Below, piece after piece: positions 21,996 to 34,347 of a stretch of 64,000 nucleotides of DNA. The position numbers and the translations under genes were made by a program. Below the pieces are notes generated by a model. It saw only the letters and a list, made by a program, of their open reading frames with translations. It was not told the origin of the DNA and searched no databases. The stretch's first letter is position 1. Every line of letters starts with the position of its first letter. The stretch covers positions 1-64,000 of the forward strand of contig JACEEZ010020909.1 of the NCBI GenBank assembly GCA_016584305.1. The letters run 5' to 3'. This DNA is from Chionoecetes opilio (taxonomy: Eukaryota; Arthropoda; Malacostraca; Decapoda; Majidae).

Positions 21996-23690
21996 TTAAC
22001 ACCATATCACAATGCAGGTAGATTCAAAATTGAAATTATGTGTCCACTTCTCACATTTGCAGCTGCACAGTTGGTGCATTTCCCCAGCGGGTTTTTCTTG
22101 CATGAACTTTCCCGCCACAACCTGCCACTTTTGCGGGCCCTTCACAAGTTCACTTCGCCTTTGCTGCCGAGGCTCGACCCCCCCGGGGAAACCCCAGGAC
22201 TTTTTTTTTCGCTCAGTGCCCACCGCAGCTTCACAGTTGGGGGTTGTTTTTGGGCCCCTGGTGACAGGGTCAAGCCACCGGGTACCTGCCCCTTTGGGTG
22301 TCTGCAGAGGGCCTGTTGAGTTGGGGGAAGTTCTCCATCGTTCGTTTTTCTGGCAGAACAGTTCCTTTTTGCTTTTTCCCCGACACCAAGGGCTGGTCTT
22401 GTCATATACGACTGTGAAACTTTCCGCATCTGGAACTCCGGCAATCCACGGTGTTTTGGTGATGGGATTTTTCAAAACTGAGTTAAAGGCATCTGTGAGG
22501 GTATGGCACCCCATGCTTCCCAAACCGCTTTTTCCCCCCTTTTCCCAATTTTTCTTGACCTAGTCTGCTGTGGAGGTTCGGGCCCAATTAGAGTGGTAGG
22601 GGTGGCTAAATTTTCCAACGAATGTCGTGTCGCTGTTTTGGTATTTGTTGTCTCTTCTGGCTCTTTTTTGCAGTTGAAGATATGATCTGTGAGGCAGTGA
22701 GACAGGCCCTGGAATCGTGCAGTCCTGATCTTTAAAGTAGCCCTTTTCATCAGCAGGGTCACCATACTTTGGGGTTGGCGGAACAGAGTTCTTCTGGCAT
22801 CAGGGGAAAGGAGCCACTGAATTAAAAACCACAGGAACAAAAGAGCCCCCCTCTCGCACAATCCTGGCAGCTTTTCCCAAAAATTATGATCTCCTTAATA
22901 GTCATCCCATGGCCTGTTTCAGCATTTTTTGCATGCCTTTTTCAAAGAAAAGTGCATTTTTTTTCCACTTTGCTTTGTGAATAGGAAAGTGTTCAATTTG
23001 CCTTAAAGCGAACTTTGTTGACTTCACTCCTGATCCAAAGTCAGAAGACGACTTTGTAAGATGCCGTGGGGAAGAAAAATTTAAAAAGAGCAATGTGCCT
23101 CCCCATTTCATTCTCTTTAAGTGCCCAGCTCAGCAAATCTCTTCTCGGGTTTTCTTGTCGGGTTTTACGGGCATCCTTGGGGTTTTCCCTGCCCTGATAG
23201 GGACCGGTGACGATTCCGCAGTCCAAAAAGCGCAAGATGGACTTGGCCTCCAGTAAGGGGTCACCGAAAACCTTAAATCCTGGTCAACAAATTGAACCCA
23301 ACGATCTCGGGCCTTTGACCAAAACTTTGTCATCTGCCCCTGGGGTTTGAACCATGCGGAGTCCTTTTTTGGGAAAAATATCCGCTGTTTTGTCGAAACA
23401 TTTGGTGGACACGGCTGGGTCTTCTGGAGCGGAGTGCATCTCTCCCCTTTTTGCCCTTGCCAGTTTCTGTGTGTTGTTTTGGTCGTGACTTTTTTTGGCC
23501 ACGTGCATATTCCTGTCAACTATCCCGTCTGTGGCAGCACCAAACAAGAGGCATGGCAAGGTTGATTTCTCTGACGAGTCACTTTCTCCGGAAAGACCAT
23601 AGACAGCTGGCGCCACTTTCCCCCCAGTGCTTTTTAAAGGGGACGCGAAGTGGCTCAGGGGTTTTTCTTCTGGCAGACTGCACACCTGAC
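21996..23690 (-). pseudogene. Unrecognised coding-like region, frameshifted
   Basis: The minus strand carries consecutive, largely stop-free segments (23,685-23,284; 23,519-23,130; 23,235-23,041; 23,111-22,902; 22,861-22,472; 22,523-21,996) that switch frame where homopolymers occur, as if one protein of 500-600 residues had been sequenced with indels. Segments are rich in Lys, Arg, Pro and Ser, for example GPEPPQQTRSRKI and VYDKTSPWCRGKSKKELFC. I recognise no domain. It could be a transposon or viral-derived gene or a host exon. Base composition (about 50% GC) differs from the AT-rich flanks. The opposite strand is also open at 22,012-22,563, which I take as a shadow. Confidence 0.35.
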
Positions 23691-24269
23691 CAATCCATCA
23701 CAGATGAGGACTGGGCTCTTAAAAATCTGAAACCCACAAAAAAAAACCCGTTAGCAGACTTTGTTGCCCTTAACTAAGTAATGTACTAAAAATTCAGGGT
23801 CATACTGTAAGCCAAATTCCTTTTGAAGGGTTTTTCCTGGTAAAATTTAAAAAGTGTGATCGAAGTAAAAAAGGGGGATGAAAAAAATAACAAACTAGTG
23901 GATGTTTGCAATGGAATATTTCTTTTGCCTTTAAAAAGGCGAATTTTTATTTCTCAAGATTTTTCTAAGTGAAAATTAGCCGTTTTCCAAAATGGTTAAA
24001 GGAGGTTTTAAAATTTGGGTGTTTGCCCCCCTCCAAAATCTAGCTAGGACCCTGTAGAATGCCTGAAAAAATTTGGTGCTTTTTCCGGCCTGCCCCATCC
24101 TTTTGAAATCTGGTCCTTAGCGGGGGGATTTGAAGACATTGGGTATTTTTTGATGTCTGCCTTTTGCCCACCTATTCAATGACCCCCTTGGTGCTTGAGT
24201 TTACTGAAGTCACAATGTGTCTGTGAAGTCAAAGGTTCTTATAACTCTTCTCTTACCATTGGGAAAAGA

Positions 24270-24977
24270 CCACCAACCACCCCCTTTAATATTTGGCAGA
24301 GGGTGGGTTTTTTTCCCCCCCCCTTTTGAGGGAGGGATTGTCCACTCATCAAAGGGGTTCGCAGGGGTGTATTATTAATTATAATGGTAAGGGTATTAAT
24401 AAGGGAATTTAAATAAAAGATAAGTACTGGGGTAAAATTAAAGACATTTCATTTCTATTAAAACCCTTTGACCCTTAAATAAATTTCACCCTTTGGTTTG
24501 GGCAGCCGGGGATTGGCCCTGCCCCCTTTGATCCGGCCACCTGGAATTTTTTTTTTCGTGGCGGTGGTTCGCCGCCCCGCCCCCCCACGGAAATTTAGTA
24601 ACTTCCCCACCCTGAGGATAAAACCCCTTTTAAATATTACGTGGATTTTTTAATATAGAGAATTGTATTAGTCCTTGCACATAGTTAAAGACAATAGGGC
24701 GTATTAAAATACACACAAAGGGTTATATCTCGCTGCATGTGGTACTGGGTTAGAAAACCCCCTGAGCCGATAAAATATCGCCCCCACCTCCCCCCTCACG
24801 GTGGCCTCGACCCGAAACCACTTCGGATACAAACATTGCAGTTTAATCAAAACCTCAGCCAATTTTAACCCCCTATCCACGATAAATCCTCGTTATTGAC
24901 TAGTTTGGGGGGAGTGCGGGTGGATAGACAAGGGTTTTTTTGAAGTAAGCCCTTAATTAATAGGCTGTAGCATAAAT
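24270..24977 (+). repeat. Left direct repeat, probable 5' LTR
   Basis: Aligns in the same orientation with 27,622-28,371 over about 700 bp, sharing AAGGGGT.CGCAGGGGTGTAT, TTAAATAAATTTCACC, CACTTCGGATA and TAATAGG...TGTAGCATAAAT. It ends in CA and is followed by GTGGTGCCCCCCAGTGAGGA, which looks like a gypsy-type primer-binding region. The exact start is not resolved because base quality is poor. Confidence 0.55.
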
Positions 24978-27621
24978 TTTTCAGTGGTGCCCCCCAGTGA
25001 GGATATTGGTGTACATTGGTTCAATGGTCTTTTGAGGGTTTTTGAGTCTACCAGAATTGCGTTTTTGAGATCGGAGGTGAGGTTTTTGCGGCGTCGAGAC
25101 GTTTAAAAGCGCCAACTACCTAGCCAGGTATATAACATCGAAAATTTCGTACCTTATTGTGGAAAATTTTAAATGCGGTTGGGCATGGGCCGGTTTTTCA
25201 CCTTGACAGCACCAACGGCACTTCCAGCACTTAGGATATAAAATTTAAAAATTATAACTACAATTTTTTCTAGGATGTAATTTTTTTATTTAATATTTTA
25301 TTGATTAGTTTTTAACTAAATCATGGGAAAATTTTAAGATTCATTAGGCTAAAATTTGCAATGCTTTCACGAATATTAAATAATGTGAGGTCAATTTTAA
25401 AGGCAATACTATTATTATATTAATTAAAGACGGTTACCATTTGTTAAAGACCAAAGGAATAAATATGAGGAGGGTTATTTGATTGAAATTCAATTAAGAC
25501 AACTGGGGATAAAAAATGATTTACCATTGCGGACCCCTTATGAACACGAAGTCAAAGATATTTGATAAAGTAATTTAAAATGAGGGGTTTCTGGAGTGTG
25601 CTCATATTTCCCTTAACGCAAAGTTTTTTTTAACCCAAAATTTGCAAGTATTGAAGGAACCCCCCCCACAGGGAGATCAAGATTGTTACACTTAAGGGTA
25701 ATTCCTATATCAGCCACCCCTTAAGAGTTTTAAACCCTCGTTAGTGGGATTTTCCGCGCCTGTTAAAATTACGCAAAAACAAACAGCCTTTCTTTAAATT
25801 TCAAAATTTCAGCCTTCCGTAACCACTAAACCCACTCAAATAAAAGATACAATCCCTAAAAACCAGGGCCTTCTAGTGAAGTACGAATAATAAATTGTGT
25901 CTTATGTGAGGGGGGTCCACCCTCCACATTTTATCTTTCAGATTGTTACACAGGTTGAAAGGAAGAGCCTTGGTAATTTCCTAACCTTCTCCGCGGTAAA
26001 AATGTTCAAAGCGCCCCATAAACTTTAAAAACGTTGGAAATGTAAATAAACTTCATAACTCGCTTTTGTCCAAAAAGGGATAAAAACTCGACCCACAGTA
26101 GTTTTTAAAAGGCAGCACTAAAAGAGTATTTTTGCAGGTTCCTACTGCCCCAAATTTAAGGTGACCCAATGGTAATTCAGTCATTGTAAAGACAATGTTT
26201 GACGTGGTGACAAAAATCCCCTTTAAGCAGGGAGTGTTAATTATTACAACTACCCATAACAAAAAGGATTAGCCCTTTCAGGTTTTTTTTCAATCAGGCT
26301 CAAAATTTGACTAGTTCAACCCATCCCAAATTTGAATATAAAAGTAGGGTGGCTGCTGTAGGTTTTAAAAATATTGTATTAGTTTTTTTGTTAAGGACAA
26401 AAGCCAGCTGAAAGCGAGGGATAAGGGTTAAACTATTGAAAACCTTCAAGGGCGTTGATGGTCCCTTCAATTAATTAATGGCGCTGAATATTTTGGGATT
26501 CCTAAGGAAAGGGCTCCAAAAAACTAAAAAGTCTCATGTTCACATGCGGTGGGAAGGTAAAAAAATGGGGCCCCTCCCCATACTCACCAAGCCGAACACG
26601 AGGGAGTTTCCTAGTCATCCCAACCCCTATTAAATTTCCAAAATTGGCACCCCTTTTTTGCCCACCCAAATTTGAGGGATTAGAGGAAAATGAATTCCAC
26701 TTTATAATCCATACTCGCCACTATGAAAAACCCAATAATAATGTGTCCCCCGAGGAAAAATAACCTCAAAATTTAACACGGGTTAGGTTTTTTAAAGGGC
26801 CCCACCTGGTGAAAAAAGTGTAAAAATAACCTAAAAAAGGGGTTTCCCCTCAGTCAGACATTCTGTGATATAATAAAGGGAAACCCGAATTAACCAGATC
26901 CTGTGATAAACTGAAAGGTTTTTTCCTTTCTGAGCAAACTAAATTTAAAACTATAATTTTTTTCCAAACCATTTAAAAAGGGGTAGCTTGATCCCTTTTA
27001 AGTTTTTGGGTCAAACAAAAGAAAAACAGATATTTCCCGAGGAAAACAGCTCTTTGGCCTCGCCCAGCCCCCATAGGAAAAAGCCAAATTATTTGGGCTG
27101 TACTGATCTGAGGGGATATTAGGGACCGAGGGCGAAATTTGAAGCGATCTTCCAAATACCCCCTGCCTCCCATTTTCCCCCTGCCCTTTTTCTTACAAAT
27201 TTTTGGGAGATATCATAGGGAAATCATTACAAGGCGGGAAAGGCTACAAATTGCCGATATCAGGGTCAATTTTGGGTAAATCAGGTAGAAGGCAGTCAAA
27301 AATTTTCCCAAATCTCTCATTAATTTAAAAGTCTGAAGGGAACAGTCGCCATCTAGGTCTCCCCGAAATTTTCCCGATAGAGAATCCTAAAACCTTTTAT
27401 CAAAGGGGATGACTGATTGGGGTATTAAATTAAAGGGGGAAAAACTCTCCCCCCCATAAGTATAGTTTTGCATATAACTTGTATTCTATCAAGGCTGTTT
27501 AATTTTAAAATACCAAAACCAAAGTGCCGAAACCCCTATTCAAATGTTCCGGTGCTGTGGGCTGGGTGGTCACTTTAAGCGGAACTTCAGTTTTCGCCGG
27601 CCCCCATTTTTGGAATTTTCC
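24978..27621 (+). mobile_element. Interior between LTR-like repeats, no pol readable
   Basis: About 2.6 kb, AT-rich, low quality. No reverse transcriptase, integrase or protease motif is visible on either strand. Open stretches such as 26,536-26,763 are unrecognised. This suggests a non-autonomous (LARD-like) or strongly decayed LTR element. Confidence 0.4.
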
Positions 27622-28371
27622 ACCAAAACCCCCCTCTCAATATTTGGGAAATGGTGGTTTTTTTCCCCCCCCCCCTTTTGAGGAGGTATTTCACTCATCA
27701 AAGGGGTCGCAGGGGTGTATATAATAATTATAATGGGAAGGGGATTAATTAAGGTAATTTAAGTAAATGATAAGTACGGGATAATATAAAGAACATTCCA
27801 GTGCTATTCCCTTTTCACCTTAAATAAATTTCACCTTGGTTTTGGGGAGCCGGTGATTGGCCGCTGCCCCTTAGATCCAGGTTACCTGGAATTGTATACG
27901 TGGGGTGGGGGGCGCGACGCCGCCCCCCCCCAGGAAATTGAGTACACTTCCAGACCTCCGTGAGGATAACATCTCTTATTAAATATATACGTGGATTTGT
28001 ATATATGAGCGAATTGTATATAGACTCTTGCACATAGTGTTAAAAAAAACAATAGGACGTGTTAAAATACGACACAAGTGATTATATCTCGCCGCGTCGT
28101 GGCTACTGGGTTATGAAAACACGCCTGACGCCGATAACAAATATCGCCTCCACCTCCGCCCTCACCGGCGACCTCGATCACGATGACCACTTCGGATAAC
28201 AAGACATTGCAGTATTAATCAAGACCTACAGCCAATTCTAACCCTACTATCCACCGATAAGTATCCGAGTTAGTTGACTAGTTGGGGTATTGTGTCGGGA
28301 TGAGATAGATGATGGGTTTTGTATAGGTAAGACCTCAAATTAATAGGTGCTTGTAGCATAAATCTCTACAC
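27622..28371 (+). repeat. Right direct repeat, probable 3' LTR
   Basis: Second copy of the repeat at 24,270-24,977, ending in CTCTACA just before the hAT relic. From about 27,800 on its sequence is clean while the left copy is full of dropped dinucleotides. Many differences between the two are therefore assembly errors and cannot be used to date the insertion. Confidence 0.55.
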
Positions 28372-29530
28372 TCATTAAGAAAGTTTGCCGAGCCTATCTT
28401 GCCCATGCTGTTTCTGAGCTCATTTTTAATTAGTTTAAGCTTAGACAAAGATCGCTCCAGCATTGCTCACCATCATAGACAAATATGTTGAGAGCTATTT
28501 CAGCATTTGGAAATGTCAGAACAAGGCTGTGTTCATGAAGTGATTGATTCATCCTTAGCTCTGCAGATTTTGGTTGACTGGGCAAAGTTAAGGATAAAAG
28601 CTGTTGTGAAGATACCTACAACTGAGAGATTTGGACTAGTTTTTAATTCAAGAGAGGGTTCAAGGTCATTGGGATAGGCTGACACCAAATTTAAAACAGA
28701 GTCTCTACAAATTCAGCAAGGGATTCTAATAATACCACCATAGCATTAAGGCATACTATTGGGTCCTGCTGGAGAGCGAGACTAGTTTTGTGGAAGCGCT
28801 CCAGTATTGCGTTCCAGAAACAAGAAGAATTGCAGTTTCCAGTTCTACAAGTTCTTTAGGATTGACTCAGCTTGATTTCGGCATTCAACTTTCTGTTCTT
28901 TGTCAGAGGAGGTAGTTTCTAAAGTTGTACAGATTGGGTTGAATCCTTTTGTATAGGGCACTTCCTGATTCATACATTTCCCGACCATCGAGTATCTGAT
29001 AATCTTTTGACAAGAGACAAATTCAGTGGTTTCAGTGCATCACTAAGTAGTTGCCAGCGATATGTAGAGGCAGAGAAAAAGGTATACACATTATTAACTA
29101 AATCAAAGAATCTTACAACTACTGGACAAGATTCAGAAGCACTTTTCCCAACTAAATTGAGTGAGTGAGCAACACATGGTATGAATGTTGCATATGGGCA
29201 ATGCTGCTTAATTACATTTTGGACACCAACATACTTCACACTCATGTTTGAGGCATTGTCATAAGCTTGACCCCGACTGTTTGTTTATGTCAATTCCATT
29301 TTTCTCTAAAAATGAAAGTACCATGTCTGCAATTATCTGCCTTGTATGGCCAATCATTGGCAAAAACCGTGGGAAACCTCTCAACAGGACCATGCTGTTA
29401 AACATATCCTACAATAAAAGTTAATTGTTCTGAGTGTGTGACATCAAGTGTTGAATCAACAGATATTGAATAAAATTTTGATGCCTTTATTTCCTGAATG
29501 ATAGCCTGAAGTACTTTGTCCCCCATTAGC
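28370..29530 (-). pseudogene. hAT transposase relic (ZMYM1/DUF4371-like)
   Basis: Minus strand, N- to C-terminal: FYSISVDSTLDVTHSEQLTF (first catalytic Asp region), then a shifted frame before YDNASNMS (second Asp; the codon run is broken near 29,260), then VKYVGVQNVIKQHCPYATFI with CVAHSLNLVGKSA (the C-x2-H motif), WQLLSDAL and LVKRLSDTRWSGN (the RW motif). At 28,460-28,370 AMLERSLSKLKLIKNELRNS matches the hATC ERSFSKLKLIK block. Several frame breaks make it inactive. This is a known widespread hAT clade, distinct from the element at 41,150. Confidence 0.8.
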
Positions 29531-29544
29531 TCAATTAGCTCAGT

Positions 29545-29594
29545 CTACTGGCACAGGTGTGCCTACCTGGCGGGAGGCACACCTGTGCCAGTAG
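29545..29594. other. Perfect 20-bp hairpin
   Basis: Two perfect 20-base arms (29,545-29,564 and 29,575-29,594, starting CTACTGGCACAGG) around a 10-base loop, ACCTGGCGGG. It sits upstream of the hAT relic's coding part on the minus strand. Confidence 0.8.
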
Positions 29595-29812
29595 ATTAGC
29601 ATATGAATGCACATGTTTCTGAGCCCTCAGCAGTAACCTGTGGTCTGCTGGAAGGAACCATTCAGACTCAGCAAAGGGTGTGTTCAATGTGGTGTTATCA
29701 CGATTAGAGGAAATGGGAAATACTAGAGGAAATATACCTACGTACTTCTTAATTAGAGTAGCAGGCACATTATAATCTACAACGAGTGTGGGGATGGAAT
29801 GGACCCTACCCA

Positions 29813-31852
29813 TAACTACATCACGGTTTGTTTACATCGGTGCATTGTGGGGATAAGGCGGGGTCGCCGCGGGTGGACCTACGAAGGGAAAACTACGGCG
29901 ATGTTAGAATTTCGAGTTATTTTGCGCGAAATTGATATTCCAGGTGCTATATTACTGTGCTCTGTTCTCGCTGACAACACTATAGAGAAGACCTGAGGTA
30001 ATGGCTGATGTGCAGAGGCTTCTAAACCAAGAAAACAGAGTCATAACAGAGCCTCGTCAAAAGGTAAGCAACTGGTAGGTACGTAATGTGTCCCTACCAC
30101 TTGCTTATTTCTTAATGAGACTCTGCTGTGACTGTTTTCCTGGTTTAGAAGCCTTTGCACATCAACCATCACCTCAGGTCTTCTCTATGTTGTCAGCGAG
30201 CACGGAAATATAGCACCTGGAATATCAATTTCGCCCAAAACAACTCAAAAATTTTTCAGCGTCGTAGTCTTCTCTTTGTAGGTTGTACATATTCATGGTT
30301 ATGATAGTATTAAAATACCTTATTAATTGAGTTCCTTTTGTTGTCTTTCCTCATAATAAGTAGTGGTACATCATGGTTTAAGTGTTACTTGACGAGCCAA
30401 TGAATACTCTTGAGTCTATACCAACATCACCAACCTTTGCTTTGATTTATCTTATTACTCCATTGGTATCCGGTCATTTCGCCCACATGCCATTTCGCCA
30501 CACCATGGAGTAATTTCGCCCACAGGTCAATTCGCCCACACTATGGAGTCTAGGAGCTAGGAGGTTAGTTTATATTTGTTTAGTGTGTCGAGAACCCCCC
30601 AACCCCCGCTAGGAGGTTAGGTTAGATTTGTTGAGGTTAGGTTAGGGTAGGTTAGATTTGGGTAGTTTAGGTTAGATTTGGTTAGGTTAGGTTAGCTTAG
30701 GTTAGATTTGGTTAGGTTAGGTTATCGGTGGGTCAAGCCCCCTGCTAGGGTAGGTTAATTTTGGTTTGGTTAGGTTTATTTTGGTTAGGCAATTTTCTCT
30801 AGATAAAAGGAATTTAACCTAGATCTAGGGAATTTTTATCCCCCCCTATTTCTGTCGCAATTTTTTTTTTTTTTTTTTTTTAGGTAAAGGTTAGCTTTTT
30901 TTAGTTAGGTAAAGGTTAGGTTAGGTATGGGTTAGGTTAGGTTAGGTATAGGTAAAGGTTAGGTTAGGTTCAGGTTCAATATTTTTTTTTTTTTTGCAAA
31001 AATAAAATAAATAAAAAAAAAAAAAAAAAAATTGCGACAAAATGGTTAGCAGATTCATTCAAGGAAAATCAAAGCAAAATCTAACCTAACCATTACCGTC
31101 GGCGAGTTTTCCCGATTTGTGTAGGGATAAAAATATCGGTAGACGTCAGTACCAGGTACCATGAGGCAAGGATGGGTAATGTCACCGTGGTTATGCAACT
31201 TGTTTATGGATGGAGTAATAAGATAAATCAAAGCAAAGGTTGGTGATGTTGGTATAGACTCAAAGAGTATTCATTAGCTCGTCAAGTAACACTTAAACCA
31301 TGATGTACCACTACTTATTATGAGGAAAGACAACAAAAGGAACTCAATTAATAAGGTATTTTAATACTATCATAACCATGAATATGTACAACCTACAAAG
31401 AGAAGACTACGACGATGAAAAAATTTTGAGTTGTTTTGGGCGAAATTGATATTCCAGTTTCCGTGCTCGCTGACAACATAAAGAAGACCTGAGGTGATGG
31501 TTGATGTGCAAAGGCTTCTAAACCAGGAAAACAGTCACAGCAGAGTCTCATTAAGAAATAAGCAAGTGGTAGGGACACATTACGTACCTACCAGTTGCTT
31601 ACCTTTTGACGAGGCTCTGTTATGACTCTGTTTTCTTGGTTTAGAAGCCTCTGCACATCAGCCATTACCTCAGGTCTTCTCTATAGTGTTGTCAGCGAGA
31701 ACAGAGCACAGTAATATAGCACCTGGAATATCAATTTCGCGCAAAATAACTCGAAATTCTAACATCGCCGTAGTTTTCCCTTCGTAGGTCCACCCGCGGG
31801 ACCCCGCCTTATCCCCACAATGCACCGATGTAAACAAACCATGACGTAGTTA
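29813..31852. repeat. 2-kb nested palindrome
   Basis: Outer arms 29,813-30,463 and 31,206-31,852 are inverted copies of about 650 bp, differing by scattered substitutions and a few indels (one near 30,215, where the right arm lacks about 8 bp). Each arm contains its own inverted repeat (about 29,879-30,085 against 30,087-30,290 on the left). The inner arm ends contain a LINE RT fragment (MSPWLCNLFMDGVIR at 31,180-31,230, plus). The 742-bp spacer is GGTTA-rich. No clear target duplication. Confidence 0.8.
30550..31080. repeat. GGTTAG-rich tract with poly(T)/poly(A)
   Basis: Irregular GGTTAGGTTAG runs mixed with GGTTAGATTTG, bounded by T and A runs. TTAGG is the arthropod telomere unit, but the tract is short, impure and interspersed, as is common in arthropod non-coding DNA. 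Confidence 0.7.
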
Positions 31853-33040
31853 AAATCTGGGGCCCATTAGAGGGGGATCAATATAATTTGCAAGACTGGA
31901 GTGAGCGAATGTTGGTGAAATTTTCTGATTTGCCTCTTCCCAGACTAATGACCCGTCCCTGAAAAGCTATTTTCTACAACTCAATATATATATATATTTA
32001 TTAAGCTTTTACCTGTGTTTCTGTATAAAGAACCTAACCTAACCATTACCGTCGGCGAGAGTTCCCAGTTTGTGTCGGGACCAAGAAGGTTATATAGGAG
32101 GAAGCGGCATGTTACCTCTAGCGTGAAGCCAGCGCTCACTCCCCACCCCCATTGACTGAAAACAAATATCCCCGCCCTAATGCGGGGCGAGTGGCTTCAC
32201 CTGATATCACAAGGTATGTGCGGCATGTCGGACTCCACCTATTTAACCGTCATGGTTGGGACGAGAATGTCGGTAGACGAGAGTACCAGGTACCGGATGG
32301 GCGGCGTCTCCAACACCTGTAAAAGTAAACAAACATTGATTTCCGCCCAAAAAAAGTGCTAGATTATTTTTTTTTTAAACATCTAAACTATTCAGGAAAA
32401 CTAAGTTTCTGCCTCGAAATCAGTTGTGCCCAATAATGAAAATTTACTCTGATTTCTTGTTGGCGGGGACAGCAACCGGTTAATTTTTTCGCCGCTACGA
32501 GTCGCGTGTATGAACGTAATCTCGGAAGACGGCCGTTTTATCACGGTTTTTCGGCAGAAAAATATAGGCAGTATTTTGTCCCTGAGCCAGTGTTTCCACT
32601 TACAAGGAAATTTCCTTATTATAAGGAAATTTAGGCCTGAGAAGGAAATTTCTAAGAAAATGCAAAATCTATGGAAATCCTAAGGAGATCCAGTTATTTT
32701 AGGAAATTTCTAGGTAGAGATATGTAGATTAAGTTAAATAACCAGGGCCGATATGCATAAAAAGTCTACGAATGTTCGCAAATTTCTGTTCGCAGAATAG
32801 AGGGCTGTTCACTGTTGCGAGCTATCCTTGCGAACTATTTACGAACGTCTTGTGAACAGCTCCTGTGAAAAATCTATCGGTATTTCAGCCAGAAATGGTT
32901 AAGTTAGGTTAAATTAGATTAGGTTTGGTTAGAGATGGGGTTTGATTTAGTAACAATTGATATCAAGAAAAAAGAAAGTTATCAATACTATGGTCGAGGC
33001 AGCTAAGTCTCGTCCCTCTCGTGTTTACAGAGCGTGTAGA
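31853..33040. other. Repeat fragments, no gene
   Basis: 31,861-31,975 may be the 5' end of the hAT relic, displaced by the palindrome (weak). 32,034-32,310 shares TAACCTAACCATTACCGTCG and GTACCAGGTACC with 31,080-31,165, hence a dispersed repeat. 32,595-32,720 repeats AAGGAAATTTCC-type motifs. Nothing reads as a gene. Confidence 0.45.
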
Positions 33041-33081
33041 CGTTGTGGTTAAATCGTGTTTTCTTTAATTACCCTGTGACG

Positions 33082-33318
33082 ATGGAAAATCCAGTGAAGT
33101 ATTTGGAAAACATCAACTTTTCCCAGCTGGCATTAAATGAAAAGACTGAAATCAAGCGGTACCGATTTTATTTTCAAGTAATACTGCAATTCTACCATCA
33201 CCACCTCAGTCATCCCCTCTACTACCAACACTACCACCCCCACCATCCCTTCTACCACCACCACTACTACCATGCCCTGAAATCTGTGAATATCAACTAC
33301 AACTCATACCAGAGATAG
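33082..33318 (+). CDS. Unrecognised ORF with His-rich repeat tail (doubtful)
   Basis: From ATG 33,082 the frame reads MENPVKYLENINFSQLALNE, then an imperfect CCA/CAC repeat giving His/Tyr-rich sequence, 78 codons in all. The first 26 residues look protein-like, but I recognise no family; the repeat tail argues against function. Possibly the first exon of a transposase. Confidence 0.2.
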   Translation: MENPVKYLENINFSQLALNEKTEIKRYRFYFQVILQFYHHHLSHPLYYQHYHPHHPFYHHHYYHALKSVNINYNSYQR

Positions 33319-33629
33319 GTAAAATTTGTGTATCCCACTGTTGTGTAAGGCTTGCAGTCCCTCCATTGTATTTTATCACCAGCCGCCACTGCTGTAAAGA
33401 TTCAGTCAAGTGCTGATGATATGGGAGGGTCGGTATGCCATGAATTGGGTGATGATAGAATTGAATGATAGATATAGAATTGGGTGTTCTGGAGTTAGAA
33501 CCGGCCAACGATTGTTTACTTCACAACGCTTGTTTCATAACTCCAATAACGGATGATGCCACATACATACTGCCTTAAGGCTAACGCAGTCATTGTCGGA
33601 CACCAATATGATGGTCACGGCAGTCATCA

Positions 33630-34035
33630 TGGAAACCACAGAGGCTACTCGGCAAATATTATTGTAGCCCTCCATAATGAGGGCTACAGTGTGTGATATC
33701 GCCCGGTGGTGTGGTGTTCACAGAAACACAGCACAACAGTGGATTCGGCGCCATGCACAAACTGGTGCTACTGCCAACATGCCAAGAGCTTACGCCTTAC
33801 AAGGGCAGGGCGTTGGTGGCATCCATGCCTTCACGGCTGAATGCTGTCTTGGCTGCAGGCGGGGGATATACAAAGTATTAACCCGTGGGCTGCGGCATGC
33901 CTTCCGGAAGGCTCTGCTGAGCGACTGCGGCAAGCCTTCCGGAAGCGCAATTTTAAAGAGCATACAGAAACCACGCCAACATTCGTAGAAGTCTACAAAC
34001 CGTCACATATGCGCCTTGATGTCAGCCCTCGATAA
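33630..34035 (+). pseudogene. Tc1/mariner-type transposase HTH relic
   Basis: Across one frameshift near 33,690 the plus strand reads ALHNEGYS and then VCDIARWCGVHRNTAQQWIR. This is the paired-type helix-turn-helix at the N-terminus of Tc1-like transposases (short helix, GV.R.T...W). A more degraded stretch follows to 34,035; no DDE/D catalytic part is visible. Confidence 0.6.
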
Positions 34036-34221
34036 CACACACCACCATCTTCCTAACTACACTATATGCTGGGATACCACTCCTTGGGTTTTTTCCCAAG
34101 ATCTTGGGATTCAGGTCCTGGCATTGGGATATTTTTTTGTTTATCTTGGGACTTTTGTAGGGATTATTCAAGTATTTCTCCAGTAGTTTATCTCAAGGTA
34201 AGCATAGGTACCGTTGTACCG

Positions 34222-34253
34222 TACCGTATTTTATATATATATACTATATATAT

Positions 34254-34344
<91 letters not shown>
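34222..34344. repeat. (TA)n array at left border of family A element
   Basis: About 115 bp of TA repeats ending exactly where CAGTCAAACCTCGATATAAC begins. Confidence 0.9.

Positions 34345-34347
<3 letters not shown>

Noticed and set aside
22012..22563. 183-codon plus-strand frame
   Set aside because: Antisense to a more protein-like, continuing minus-strand series; Cys/Phe/Ser-rich as typical of shadow frames.
30600..30980. Telomere (TTAGG) array
   Set aside because: Units are impure and mixed with GGTTAGATTTG; the tract is internal, within a palindrome spacer.
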